Made by a program: the position numbers and the translations under genes. Shown here piece by piece: positions 1-8,170 of a stretch of 64,000 nt of DNA. The notes under the pieces are model-generated. The model did not search any database. It saw nothing but the letters and a program-made list of their open reading frames with translations, and was not told the origin of the DNA. The stretch covers positions 124,001-188,000 of the forward strand of contig NZ_FOIK01000001.1 in the NCBI RefSeq assembly GCF_900111565.1. Reading direction: 5' to 3'. The number at the start of each line of letters is the position of its first letter. Position 1 is the stretch's first letter. The DNA comes from Paenibacillus sp. NFR01 (lineage in GTDB: Bacteria > Bacillota > Bacilli > Paenibacillales > Paenibacillaceae).

Positions 1-72
1 GGGATAAAACGCCGTTCTTTTTGTTTCGATTTAGGTTAATAATAAGGAATACGCAACAAAGGAGAGTAAAAA

Positions 73-1209
73 ATGAATATAGCAGAACCCGCATCAGAAC
101 CATTCCGGGAGCTGTCGCCGAGTTACGATCCATGGGATCCGATTACCTCGCTCCGCCGCTTTGGGCGGCATGTGCTCACCAGCGTGGAGATGACGGTGAC
201 CAATCTGTGCAATATGCGCTGCGAGCACTGCGCCGTCGGCGACAGCCTGACGATGAAGGAAGGGGCGATGCTGCCGCTTCACCAGATGCTTCACCGGCTG
301 GAGGAAGTAGAGCATCTGCAGACCATAAGCATTACCGGAGGAGAACCGATGTTCCGCGCGGACACCGTGGATAATGTCATCGTTCCGCTGCTGAAATACG
401 CCCGCGAGCGAGGCGTCCGGTCGCAAATCAACTCCAACCTGACCATGCCGTATGCGCGGTATGAGAAGCTTTTACCCTATCTCGATGTCATGCATATTTC
501 GTTCAATTACGTAAACGGCGACGATTTCCATGAGGTCGGCTTCGCGAACAGCGGCCATCCGGTGGCTAAAGAAGCGGCTTACCGGCTGTACGATACGATG
601 CTTGAGAATTCGCGCCGGCTGAGCGCGGACGGAATGTTTATCTCCGCGGAGTCGATGATCAACTACCGCACTCACCTGAAGCTGCCGCAAATTCACCGGC
701 TGATCAGGGAGATGGGCGCGAGACGCCATGAGGTGCATCCGATGTACGCATCCAGTTTCGCTTCGTCGCTTCCCGTATTGTCGCTGAAGGATATGAATGC
801 CGCCATCCACGGCCTGCTCGACGAACGCGACCCGGACATGTGGATGCTGTTCGGCACCCTGCCGTTCTTCGCCTGCAGTTTCCTGGAGGAAGACCGTGCA
901 CTGCTGGGCCGGCTGCGCAACGAGAAGAACGTCACCGTGCGCAACGATCCCGACGGTCGCAACCGCGTAAACGTCAACATGTTCACCGGCGATGTCTACG
1001 TGACCGATTTTGCCGACATTTCGGCGTTTGGCAATATCAGCGGGGCCAGACTGGACGATATCTTTGCCGAGTGGCAGATGAAGCATCCTCTGAATCAGAA
1101 GGTCAACTGCCACTGCGATGAAGCCGGATGCTGCGGTCCGAATCTGCTGGTCGCAGACATGTATTATCCGGAAGTGGATTTCAAATCGAGAAAAGCGATT
1201 TCTCTGTAG
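73..1209 (+). CDS. yfkAB: Radical SAM/CxCxxxxC motif protein, YfkAB type
   Basis: Radical S-adenosylmethionine enzyme of 378 residues; its substrate is not known. The cluster-binding CxxxCxxC is visible near residue 45 (CNMRCEHC), followed by the glycine-rich SAM-binding stretch ITGGEP. Near the C-terminus a second cysteine cluster, CHCDEAGCC, fits the CxCxxxxC signature that defines the fused YfkA-YfkB family of Bacillales. The length is full for that family. The ATG is preceded at good spacing by AAAGGAGAG. The gene ends about 15 bases before the next one, so the two are probably co-transcribed. Family identity is well supported by both cysteine motifs; function is unknown. Confidence 0.88.
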   Translation: MNIAEPASEPFRELSPSYDPWDPITSLRRFGRHVLTSVEMTVTNLCNMRCEHCAVGDSLTMKEGAMLPLHQMLHRLEEVEHLQTISITGGEPMFRADTVDNVIVPLLKYARERGVRSQINSNLTMPYARYEKLLPYLDVMHISFNYVNGDDFHEVGFANSGHPVAKEAAYRLYDTMLENSRRLSADGMFISAESMINYRTHLKLPQIHRLIREMGARRHEVHPMYASSFASSLPVLSLKDMNAAIHGLLDERDPDMWMLFGTLPFFACSFLEEDRALLGRLRNEKNVTVRNDPDGRNRVNVNMFTGDVYVTDFADISAFGNISGARLDDIFAEWQMKHPLNQKVNCHCDEAGCCGPNLLVADMYYPEVDFKSRKAISL

Positions 1210-1225
1210 AAATGGGGCGTTGGTG

Positions 1226-2587
1226 TTGCATACGGAATTCGAAGTAGGAAGATTGCTGCTTAATCTTTTGCTGGTTCTGGTGCTTGTATTTTTTAACGGG
1301 GTGTTTGTCGCCGCGGAATTTTCCCTGGTCAAGGTAAGACAATCCAGGCTGACGCAACTGGTCACCGAGGGCAACAAGATGGCAGGCTATGCGCTGAAGG
1401 TCAACAAGAAACTGGATGCCTATTTGTCGGCCACCCAGTTCGGGATTACGCTGGCTTCACTTGGTCTCGGCTGGGTCGGGGAGCCGGCCGTATCCGAACT
1501 GCTGGTGGAGCCGCTGATGTTCCAGCTCGGCGTACATGATCATGCGCTGATCTCGACGGTATCCGTGATTGTCGGTTTTTCCATCATTACCTTCTTACAT
1601 ATCGTGCTCGGCGAGCTTGCGCCAAAGTCTCTGGCGATCCAGAAGACGGAAGGCTCTGCGCTGCTCTTGTCCGCGCCGCTGATGTTCTTCTATAACCTGT
1701 TCCTGCCGTTTATCTGGATTCTGAACGTATCCGCCAACGCGCTGCTCCGCCTGGTCGGCGTCGAGCCGGCGAGCGAAGCGGAGGCGGCCCACTCGGAGGA
1801 AGAAATCCGCATCCTGATGAACCAAAGCGCCAACAGCGGCGTCATCGACAAGGATGAAATGAAGCTGATGGACAATATTTTTGAATTCTCCGATATGCTG
1901 GCCCGCGAGGTCATGCTGCCCCGTACGGACATGGATGTGCTGTACAGCAATCTGTCCCTGGAGGAGAACATGCGCATCATCACCGAAACGAAACATTCGC
2001 GCTATCCGGTAGCGAACGAGGACAAGGACCGGATTATCGGGTTCATCCATATCACGGACCTGCTGTTTGCGCCTCCGGAGCAGCAGAATGATCTGACGAC
2101 GCTGGTCCGGCCGATTCTGAACGTTCCCGAATCCATGGAGATCAGCCATGCGCTGCGGCTCATGCAGAAGAACAAAGCCCAGCTAACCCTCGTAGTAGAT
2201 GAATACGGCGGTACGGCCGGCCTTTTGACCGTGGAAGAAATTCTCGAGGAGATCGTCGGCGAGCTGCATGACGAATTTGAAGACGAACGGCCGAGCGTGG
2301 AGCGGTTTGACGATTACTATTCGGTCGAAGGCCGGATGCTGATCGAAGACGTCAACGATCTGACGGGCGTCATTATTGAAGACGACGAAGTCGATACCAT
2401 CGGCGGCTGGCTGTTCAAGGAACTCGAGGGCAATCCGGCCAAAGGGAAAAAGATCGTGCTGGAGGGTGTCAGCTTCGAGGTGGAGGAATCGACCCGGCTG
2501 CGCATTACCCGCATTATCGTCCGCAAGCTGACGAAGCCGGAAGCGGAAGAGACCCCGGACGAAACGGATGGCGGCGAAGAGCAATAA
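1226..2587 (+). CDS. CNNM/CorC-type membrane protein with CBS pair (hemolysin family)
   Basis: Integral membrane protein of the CNNM/CorC (older name hemolysin C) family, usually linked to Mg2+ or other divalent-cation efflux. An N-terminal DUF21 domain of three or four membrane helices (about residues 1-190) carries the typical LGLGWVGEP and LGELAPKSLAIQ segments. Two CBS domains follow (about 205-330, PRTDMDVL...) and then a C-terminal CorC_HlyC domain. The reading frame is open further upstream, but that part overlaps the radical SAM gene. A TTG at 1226 (or GTG at 1223) behind GGGG gives an N-terminus HTEFEVGRLLLN that leads straight into the first helix. Which paralogue (YhdP, YrkA or YqhB type) cannot be decided by eye. 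Confidence 0.85.
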   Translation: MHTEFEVGRLLLNLLLVLVLVFFNGVFVAAEFSLVKVRQSRLTQLVTEGNKMAGYALKVNKKLDAYLSATQFGITLASLGLGWVGEPAVSELLVEPLMFQLGVHDHALISTVSVIVGFSIITFLHIVLGELAPKSLAIQKTEGSALLLSAPLMFFYNLFLPFIWILNVSANALLRLVGVEPASEAEAAHSEEEIRILMNQSANSGVIDKDEMKLMDNIFEFSDMLAREVMLPRTDMDVLYSNLSLEENMRIITETKHSRYPVANEDKDRIIGFIHITDLLFAPPEQQNDLTTLVRPILNVPESMEISHALRLMQKNKAQLTLVVDEYGGTAGLLTVEEILEEIVGELHDEFEDERPSVERFDDYYSVEGRMLIEDVNDLTGVIIEDDEVDTIGGWLFKELEGNPAKGKKIVLEGVSFEVEESTRLRITRIIVRKLTKPEAEETPDETDGGEEQ

Positions 2588-2603
2588 TCGAATAACATGG
2601 ATC

Positions 2604-2651
2604 AAACCTTTTCTGCTGAAGATTTCGGTCTTCTGCGGAAAAGGTTTTTTT
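2604..2651 (+). terminator. Rho-independent terminator after the CNNM/CorC gene
   Basis: A long hairpin with arms AAACCTTTTC and GAAAAGGTTT and an inner GAAGA/TCTTC stem is followed by a run of T. It lies 17 bases after the stop codon and separates this gene from the cotJ operon. Confidence 0.8.
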
Positions 2652-2667
2652 GTGCGCCCAGGTTCTG

Positions 2668-2693
2668 ACCGCCTGCCTAAAAATCATAAAGTA
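2668..2693 (+). promoter_or_regulatory. Possible mother-cell sporulation promoter of cotJ
   Basis: CATAAAGTA at 2685-2693 fits the SigK -10 consensus CATAnnnTA, with an AC pair about 15 bases upstream. An overlapping AATACGAA resembles a SigE -10. In B. subtilis cotJ is transcribed by SigE. The match is short and could be chance. Confidence 0.3.
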
Positions 2694-2750
2694 ATACGAA
2701 GAGATTTGGGCAAAAGACAATGCAGCTTTAGCTGCGAGGAGGTAAGAGCT

Positions 2751-2966
2751 TTGAGTTCACAGGAGCGCGTATGGGTACCGTTTCGAGGTCCGTTTGATCC
2801 TTGTCCGCCGATCCCGTATAAGACGTATGTGGTTCCGCCCAATCAGTACATCGCCTTCCAGCCGTCAGGCTGGCCGCAGTTTCCCCTGCCGGAAGCGCTG
2901 AAGAAGGGCACGCTTTGGCCTGCGCTTTACAGCCCTTACGAATCGAAGAGTAAAGGAGGGAAGTGA
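2751..2966 (+). CDS. cotJA: Spore coat-associated protein CotJA
   Basis: Small protein (71 residues) of the CotJA family, first gene of the three-gene cotJ operon made in the mother cell and placed in the spore coat. The proline-rich sequence with FDPCPPIPYKTYVVPPNQY and QPSGWPQFPLPEAL is characteristic of the family. The frame is open much further upstream, but a strong GAGGAGG at 2736-2742 lies eight bases before a TTG at 2751. This gives the normal family length, so the TTG start is preferred. cotJB follows after three bases, which suggests translational coupling. Confidence 0.9.
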   Translation: MSSQERVWVPFRGPFDPCPPIPYKTYVVPPNQYIAFQPSGWPQFPLPEALKKGTLWPALYSPYESKSKGGK

Positions 2967-2969
2967 GGG

Positions 2970-3236
2970 ATGGAAACGAAGGCTTGCGACCCCCGTTATT
3001 ACGAGATGCTGGAGCAGCTGCAGGTGTATGATTTTGCCCTGGTCGAGCTGAATTTATTTCTGGACACCCACCCCGAGGATTTAAAAAGCATTGAGCAATT
3101 CAACCAACTGACCCAAGAGCGCACGCGTCTGGCCAACCAGTTCCAGGAGCTGTATGGACCGCTGCAAAACTTCGGCCGCGCCTACTCGAAATGTCCGTTT
3201 GAGTGGGTCGAGACGCCGTGGCCGTGGCAGGTATAA
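2970..3236 (+). CDS. cotJB: Spore coat protein CotJB
   Basis: Eighty-eight-residue CotJB, the middle gene of the cotJ operon. It shows the family pattern with YYEMLEQLQVYDFALVELNLFLDTHPED at the N-terminus and a conserved C-terminal PWPW. Its ribosome binding site AAAGGAGGG overlaps the 3' end of cotJA. In Bacillus the three proteins depend on each other for assembly into the spore. The enzymatic or structural role of CotJB itself is not known. Confidence 0.92.
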   Translation: METKACDPRYYEMLEQLQVYDFALVELNLFLDTHPEDLKSIEQFNQLTQERTRLANQFQELYGPLQNFGRAYSKCPFEWVETPWPWQV

Positions 3237-3287
3237 CCGGTTCAAGGATACCGAAGCAAACAGTTTATACGTTTAGGAGGTTACGGA

Positions 3288-3857
3288 ATGTGGATCTATG
3301 AGAAAAAGCTCCAATATCCGGTACGCGTCAGTAAATGCGATGTCCGGATGGCGCGTTACCTGACGGAGCAGTATGGCGGAGCGGACGGAGAACTGGCGGC
3401 GGCGCTGCGCTACATGAATCAGCGGTATACCATACCCGACAAGGTGATCGGGGTGCTTAACGATATTTCCACGGAAGAATTCGCCCATCTCGAGATGATT
3501 GCCACCATGATTTACAAGCTGACCAAAGACGCTTCGGTCCAGGAGCTGGAGGCTGCCGGGCTCGGAGCGCACTTTGTGAACCATGACCGGGCTTTGTTTT
3601 ATGAAAATGCGGGCGGCGTGCCTTGGACGGCTACCTATATCCAGGCCAAAGGCGATCCGCTTGCCGATCTATATGAGGATATCGCCGCGGAAGAAAAGGC
3701 GAGAGCGACCTATCAATGGCTGATCGACATGACCGATGATGTGGATTTGCAGGACAGCCTGAAATTCCTGCGCGAACGGGAAATCGTGCATTCGCTCCGG
3801 TTCAAGGAAGCGGTGCAGATTATTATTGAGGAACGTGACCAGAAAAAGATTTTTTAA
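3288..3857 (+). CDS. cotJC: CotJC, manganese catalase-like spore coat protein
   Basis: CotJC, 189 residues, member of the di-manganese catalase superfamily. It is predicted to be a ferritin-like four-helix bundle protecting the spore from peroxide. Helices carrying metal-ligand candidates are visible: E in STEEFAHLEM with the ExxH arrangement near residue 67, and EDIAAEEKARATYQW followed by HSLRF near the C-terminus. Third gene of cotJABC, 51 bases after cotJB with its own AGGAGG. The length equals that of Bacillus CotJC. Catalase activity is inferred from the family. Confidence 0.92.
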   Translation: MWIYEKKLQYPVRVSKCDVRMARYLTEQYGGADGELAAALRYMNQRYTIPDKVIGVLNDISTEEFAHLEMIATMIYKLTKDASVQELEAAGLGAHFVNHDRALFYENAGGVPWTATYIQAKGDPLADLYEDIAAEEKARATYQWLIDMTDDVDLQDSLKFLREREIVHSLRFKEAVQIIIEERDQKKIF

Positions 3858-3861
3858 ATAG

Positions 3862-3894
3862 AAAAAAGCTCCTTCCGCCGGAAGGAGCTTTTTT
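3862..3894 (+). terminator. Bidirectional terminator between cotJC and the DUF3231 gene
   Basis: Perfect stem AAGCTCCTTCC / GGAAGGAGCTT with a three-base loop, flanked by A6 and T6, so it can act in both directions for these convergent genes. Confidence 0.92.
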
Positions 3895-3901
3895 GCGTGT
3901 C

Positions 3902-4423
3902 TTAAGCGTTGACCGGCTCCGGCCGCTTGATTTGCAGCGGCGGAGGGATCAGCCAGCCTTTTTTCTTGTTCATGCGAAGAATTTTCATGCCTAGCGCGGC
4001 TTTGGTCGCATGATATTTGCCGAACAAGGCGCCGACGTCCTCGCGGATGGCTTGGCCCATCACCGTGCTGCAGGCCACCAGTCCGGCGGCGGTGTCGGCG
4101 GCGATTTTTGCGGCGATCTCCGGATCGGTAAACCGTGCGCCGACGGGAATGTCCTCAAACTTGGTTTCAGGACGGTGCGGCAGCGACGGGGACGTAGCCA
4201 GTCCGTTCTCGGCCAGCAGAGAGTCGCATTCGCTGACTTCCAGTTCGGCTTGGTTGATCAGATCGCCGAGAATTTTTTTGAGATCATGGTCGCCGGCATG
4301 ATACGCATAAGCGCGATAACAAGAAATCATTCCTTTTGCCGCCATCGAGGCTTCAAAAATGCTGAAGATTTCCCCATAGTGCAGCGGTTCGTCTTTGGGA
4401 TTGCCTCCTAAAATTCCGGACAT
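3902..4423 (-). CDS. DUF3231 family protein
   Basis: Protein of 173 residues matching DUF3231 proteins of spore-formers, which often occur near coat genes. Visible features are ILGGNPKDEPLHYGEIF at the N-terminus, a mid-section FEDIPVGARFTDPEIA, and a helical C-terminal half with a conserved MGQAIREDVG. A bundle of helices related to the ferritin-like or CotF-type fold is likely, but no catalytic residues are evident. Two ATG codons lie six bases apart. AAAGGAG is too close to the first and at ideal spacing from the second, so the start is placed at 4423. It is transcribed towards cotJ, with a shared terminator. Role unknown; a coat-associated function is only an inference. Confidence 0.78.
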   Translation of the reverse strand: MSGILGGNPKDEPLHYGEIFSIFEASMAAKGMISCYRAYAYHAGDHDLKKILGDLINQAELEVSECDSLLAENGLATSPSLPHRPETKFEDIPVGARFTDPEIAAKIAADTAAGLVACSTVMGQAIREDVGALFGKYHATKAALGMKILRMNKKKGWLIPPPLQIKRPEPVNA

Positions 4424-4607
4424 GTGCATGCTCCTTTACGTGTGTGATGAGGTTACCGGGTTAGTATTGCATGGGAGCATGGTTGTATGCGCGCTGTTAA
4501 AGATTGTTCATTGCTAAGCGAGATATTGCCAAACTGAAAAGGGGAATTCCGGGAACTCTAAAGGAGATGGCGATCGATACCATAATAAACAAGCGAGGAA
4601 TGCCTTT

Positions 4608-6050
4608 ATGGGGAAGACTTCGGACAACACGCAGTCTAAACAGCAATTGAAATGGTGGCAGCTCACTCTGCTCGGGGTTGCAGGAACTATCGGTACGGGA
4701 TATTTCTTGGGTTCAGGTTTGGCCATTACCATTGGCGGCCCGGCTGTGCTTATCGTCTATCTGCTTGCGGCTGCCGGTACGTACATTGTTTTTGACGCAC
4801 TGGCTCGAATGACGGCTAATCAGCCGGAGCAAGGCTCCTTCCGATCTTATGCCAAGAAAGCTTTCGGGAATTGGGCCGGCTTCGGCAGCGGCTGGGTGTA
4901 CTGGTTCTCAGAGCTGCTGATTATGGGCAGCCAGTTAACGGCCTTGTCCATCTTTGCGCGCTTCTGGTTTCCGGCGGTGCCGATGTGGGTATTCGCAACC
5001 GGCTTCGGCCTTTGCGGGATGGTGATCGTTTTTTTCGGAAACAAAGGCTTTGACCGGGTGGAGAACGTGCTGGCGGTCATCAAGCTGGCTGCGATGGTCA
5101 TGTTTCTCGTACTCGCAGTTGCCCTGCTGGCCGGATGGATCGGCGGAGGCAAATACGCACCAAAAGTACCGCTGGGCCCGGAACGTTTTTTTCCTCATGG
5201 AGGCATCGGCTTGTGGTCGGCATTTATTTTTGCCTTTTATGCCTACGGCGGGATCGAAGTGCTGGGAATTATGTCTTACCGGCTGAAGGAGCCCAAAGAT
5301 GCGCCGAAAGCGGGGAAAGTGATGCTGCTGTCGCTTGCAACCCTGTACATCGTTTCGATCGGGTTGGCGGTTACGATGGTACCGCTGAAGGGGTTTGTGC
5401 CGGATAAAAGTCCGTTCGTCTTGGCCTTGGCCAGCGACCGGCTGGCCTTTGTGCCGCATTTGTTCAACGGCGTGCTTATCATCGCCGGCTTCTCCACCAT
5501 GACCGCATCCCTGTACGCCGTCACCTCCATGATGGTCACGCTCGCGCAGGAGGGCGATGCCCCCAAAGTCTTCTCAAGAAAATGGAAGAAAAAATATCCG
5601 CTGTTCGCTTTGACCCTGATCTTATGCGGTCTGGCCGCGGCCATCGTGCTGGCGCTGCTGCTGCCCGGGAAGGTCTACGAATACGTGACGACGGCGGCGG
5701 GCATTATGCTTCTATATAATTGGGCCTTTATTTTGCTGTCTTCGGGCAAGCTGCTGGAATCGTCCGTCTGGAACAGCGTCAAGCGCTGGAGCGGACTGGT
5801 GTTGATTGCAGGCGCCGTATCGGGCACGTTATTTCATAAATTAAGCCGGCCGGGCTTCTGGATCAGCCTTCTGCTGGTCGCTTTGATTGCGATATGCGAT
5901 GTGATCGTGCAGCGGGTCCGTAAGAATCGCCAGGCTCCGGAAAACAGTAAAGCTCAGCGACCGGCTGAGGCGCTCAAGGACATTCGTCCAATGCCTGGGG
6001 GAGCGATTTTTCATCTCAAGGGAATTCGTCTACGCAAGAACAAGGTTTAA
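4608..6050 (+). CDS. APC-family amino acid permease
   Basis: Amino acid-polyamine-cation permease of 480 residues with about twelve predicted helices. The first helix carries the substrate-backbone motif GTIGTGYFLGSG, typical of the bacterial amino acid transporter (AAT) group. Helix 6 has FAFYAYGGIEVLG. The C-terminal tail of about 50 residues is polar and basic and lies in the cytoplasm. GAGG precedes the ATG. It is the only gene of its unit and ends head-to-tail against the LysE gene, whose stop codon it overlaps by four bases. Substrate cannot be assigned from sequence. Confidence 0.85.
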   Translation: MGKTSDNTQSKQQLKWWQLTLLGVAGTIGTGYFLGSGLAITIGGPAVLIVYLLAAAGTYIVFDALARMTANQPEQGSFRSYAKKAFGNWAGFGSGWVYWFSELLIMGSQLTALSIFARFWFPAVPMWVFATGFGLCGMVIVFFGNKGFDRVENVLAVIKLAAMVMFLVLAVALLAGWIGGGKYAPKVPLGPERFFPHGGIGLWSAFIFAFYAYGGIEVLGIMSYRLKEPKDAPKAGKVMLLSLATLYIVSIGLAVTMVPLKGFVPDKSPFVLALASDRLAFVPHLFNGVLIIAGFSTMTASLYAVTSMMVTLAQEGDAPKVFSRKWKKKYPLFALTLILCGLAAAIVLALLLPGKVYEYVTTAAGIMLLYNWAFILLSSGKLLESSVWNSVKRWSGLVLIAGAVSGTLFHKLSRPGFWISLLLVALIAICDVIVQRVRKNRQAPENSKAQRPAEALKDIRPMPGGAIFHLKGIRLRKNKV

Positions 6051-6676
6051 GGAAACCACAGCCTATAGGCTTGTACGCCAAAATATAAACCGAAGCCGAT
6101 CAGCGAAAGGCCGGATAAGACCGAAATGGCTTTCAGTACGCCCGGCGTAAGCACTCTGCGGAACATGCTGGAAGCGGACGCCATGGAGAAGTCCCACAGC
6201 AGGATGCCCAGCACGATGCCACCGCTGTATATGAGAAGCTGCTGCATTGGATAATCGCTCGAAGCTTTGGCTAAGACAGAGCCGTAGATACCGAGCCAAA
6301 ACAAGATGGACAACGGATTAAACAGCGACATGAGAAATCCGGACCAAAAGGACTTGAAGTGAGATTCTCCATACCCCCGGGTGCTCGCCGTCGTTATTTT
6401 TCCAGCGGTCTTGATGCTTTCAATGCCTGTATACACCAGCAGAAAAAAGCCAAAAAACCATAAAAAGGCTTTGATGAAGGGCTGATCGAGTACATGTACG
6501 ACGCCGAAATAGACGAGCAGCATGTATATCAGATCGGCGGTAAGCGCCCCCAGACCTACGAGCCAGGCATGAAAGAAGCCCCCGCGCAGCCCCTTGTCCA
6601 ATTGAGAGGCATTAATGGGGCCAATGGGAGCGGATAAAGACAGCCCAAGCAGTATGTATCCGAAAAAAGTATTCAA
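6047..6676 (-). CDS. LysE family translocator
   Basis: Exporter of the LysE/RhtB superfamily, 209 residues and about six membrane helices, usually involved in efflux of amino acids. The N-terminal GLSLSAPIGPINASQLDKGLRGG contains the family's conserved PIGP motif, and LFNPLSILFWLGIYG matches the NP motif of helix 4. AAGGAGG lies just upstream of the ATG. It converges on the APC permease gene with overlapping stop codons and no room for a terminator between them. An importer-exporter pairing is suggestive only; substrate unknown. Confidence 0.85.
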   Translation of the reverse strand: MNTFFGYILLGLSLSAPIGPINASQLDKGLRGGFFHAWLVGLGALTADLIYMLLVYFGVVHVLDQPFIKAFLWFFGFFLLVYTGIESIKTAGKITTASTRGYGESHFKSFWSGFLMSLFNPLSILFWLGIYGSVLAKASSDYPMQQLLIYSGGIVLGILLWDFSMASASSMFRRVLTPGVLKAISVLSGLSLIGFGLYFGVQAYRLWFP

Positions 6677-6820
6677 CCTTACACCTCCTTGCCTGTTTAT
6701 TTATGTCTATTCAAGGAAATGGAAATTTAGGACAGGTCCAGGGAATCAGAAACTGCCTGTATAAATCGATTTCGGAATTCTCACACTACGGTCATGCAGA
6801 CTAATAAAGGTGGTTCAGTT

Positions 6821-8098
6821 ATGAAGAGTCAAAAAGGGGCTCTCGTCGCGCTCTCATCTATCCCGCTGATTATGACGCTCGGCAATTCCATGCTTCTGCC
6901 GATTCTGCCGCTGATCTCCAAGGAACTGGGAATCGGGGCGTTTCAAGTCAGCATGATCATTACGGTGTACGGTTTGATCGCGATTGTCATGATCCCGATA
7001 GCCGGGTATTTATCCGACCGTTTCGGGCGAAAAAAGGTAATTCTTCCGAGCCTGGCGATAGCGGCGGCGGGCGGCGCGGTCTGCGTTGCTGCAGCCTGGT
7101 TTATGGACGGTATGGCGGCTTACGGGGTGATACTGGCCGGAAGACTGCTGCAGGGCATCGGGGCAGCCGGCGCTTTTCCCATCGTGATTCCGTTTGTCGG
7201 CGATCTGTTCAAGGATGAGAAGGAGGTCAGTAAAGGGCTGGGAATTGTGGAGACCTGCAATACGTTCGGCAAGGTGCTTAGTCCGATTCTCGGAGCGTAT
7301 CTAGGCATTCTGCTCTGGTATGCGCCATTTATCGCCATTCCGGCGCTTTGTTTGCTCTCTTTTTTGCTGGTGGTCCTCCTGGTCAAAGAACCTGAGAAAC
7401 GGGATTCGGCTGCAAAGAAGCGAAAGCTGCGGGAGTTTCTGGGGGAGATCAAGGAGATTCTGCATAAGAATGGCCGCTGGGTTTATGCCATATTTGCCAT
7501 CGGCGGCATTTGCATGTATGTCGTTTTCGGCGTGTTGTTTTATTTGTCCGAGACGCTGGAATCCAAATATAATCTGCATGGCGCCTCGAAAGGGTATGTG
7601 CTGGCCATTCCGCTGGCGATGCTCTGTCTGGCTTCGTTTATCAGCGGCAAATTTATCGGGCAGAAAAAACCGCGCATGAAGTGGCTGGCTTTTACGGGAA
7701 TGGTAATCTTGTCCGCGGCGATGGGGGTTACCCTCTTTTCCAGCAACATTTATTATATGGTCGGCCTGCTTACGGTCGGTGGAATCGGCATCGGAACGGT
7801 TTTGCCCTGCATGGATGCCTTGATCACGGAGAGTCTGGAAAAAGAAGCCCGGGGCACGATCACCTCCCTTTACAGCAGCATGCGCTTTATCGGCGTAGCG
7901 CTCGGACCGCCGGCGGTTTCGCTCCTCATGCGGCAGGGACATCTCGTGTTGTTCGGCTCCATGACGGCGCTCGGCATTGCGGGGGCGCTGCTGATACTCT
8001 TTGCGGTGAAGCCGAGCCAAGTCGAAAAAGATCCGGGTTCGGAGCGGAGGGACAATGGAATGACCGTCAAAGCCGGATTCCGGCAGCGGGCCAGGTAA
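6821..8098 (+). CDS. MFS transporter (multidrug-efflux type)
   Basis: Major facilitator with twelve predicted helices, 425 residues from the chosen start. The loop after helix 2 has the MFS motif A (GYLSDRFGRKK), and helix 5 has a motif C-like G-rich stretch (GLGIVETCNTFGKVLSPILGAYLG) seen in drug-H+ antiporters of the Bmr/TetA class. An in-frame ATG at 6794 exists, but AAAGGTGG at 6805-6812 is well placed only for the ATG at 6821. No regulator lies next to it. Substrate unknown. Confidence 0.83.
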   Translation: MKSQKGALVALSSIPLIMTLGNSMLLPILPLISKELGIGAFQVSMIITVYGLIAIVMIPIAGYLSDRFGRKKVILPSLAIAAAGGAVCVAAAWFMDGMAAYGVILAGRLLQGIGAAGAFPIVIPFVGDLFKDEKEVSKGLGIVETCNTFGKVLSPILGAYLGILLWYAPFIAIPALCLLSFLLVVLLVKEPEKRDSAAKKRKLREFLGEIKEILHKNGRWVYAIFAIGGICMYVVFGVLFYLSETLESKYNLHGASKGYVLAIPLAMLCLASFISGKFIGQKKPRMKWLAFTGMVILSAAMGVTLFSSNIYYMVGLLTVGGIGIGTVLPCMDALITESLEKEARGTITSLYSSMRFIGVALGPPAVSLLMRQGHLVLFGSMTALGIAGALLILFAVKPSQVEKDPGSERRDNGMTVKAGFRQRAR

Positions 8099-8123
8099 GA
8101 GGGGGCACAGGCAGATTTGACAG

Positions 8124-8166
8124 AAAAACCGGCAATTTCCTGAATGACAGGAAACGGCCGGTTTTT
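8124..8166 (+). terminator. Bidirectional terminator between the MFS and GH13 genes
   Basis: Outer arms AAAACCGGC / GCCGGTTTT with an inner TTTCCTG/CAGGAAA stem, followed by T5 on the plus strand and U-rich on the minus strand. Confidence 0.85.
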
Positions 8167-8170
8167 GACA

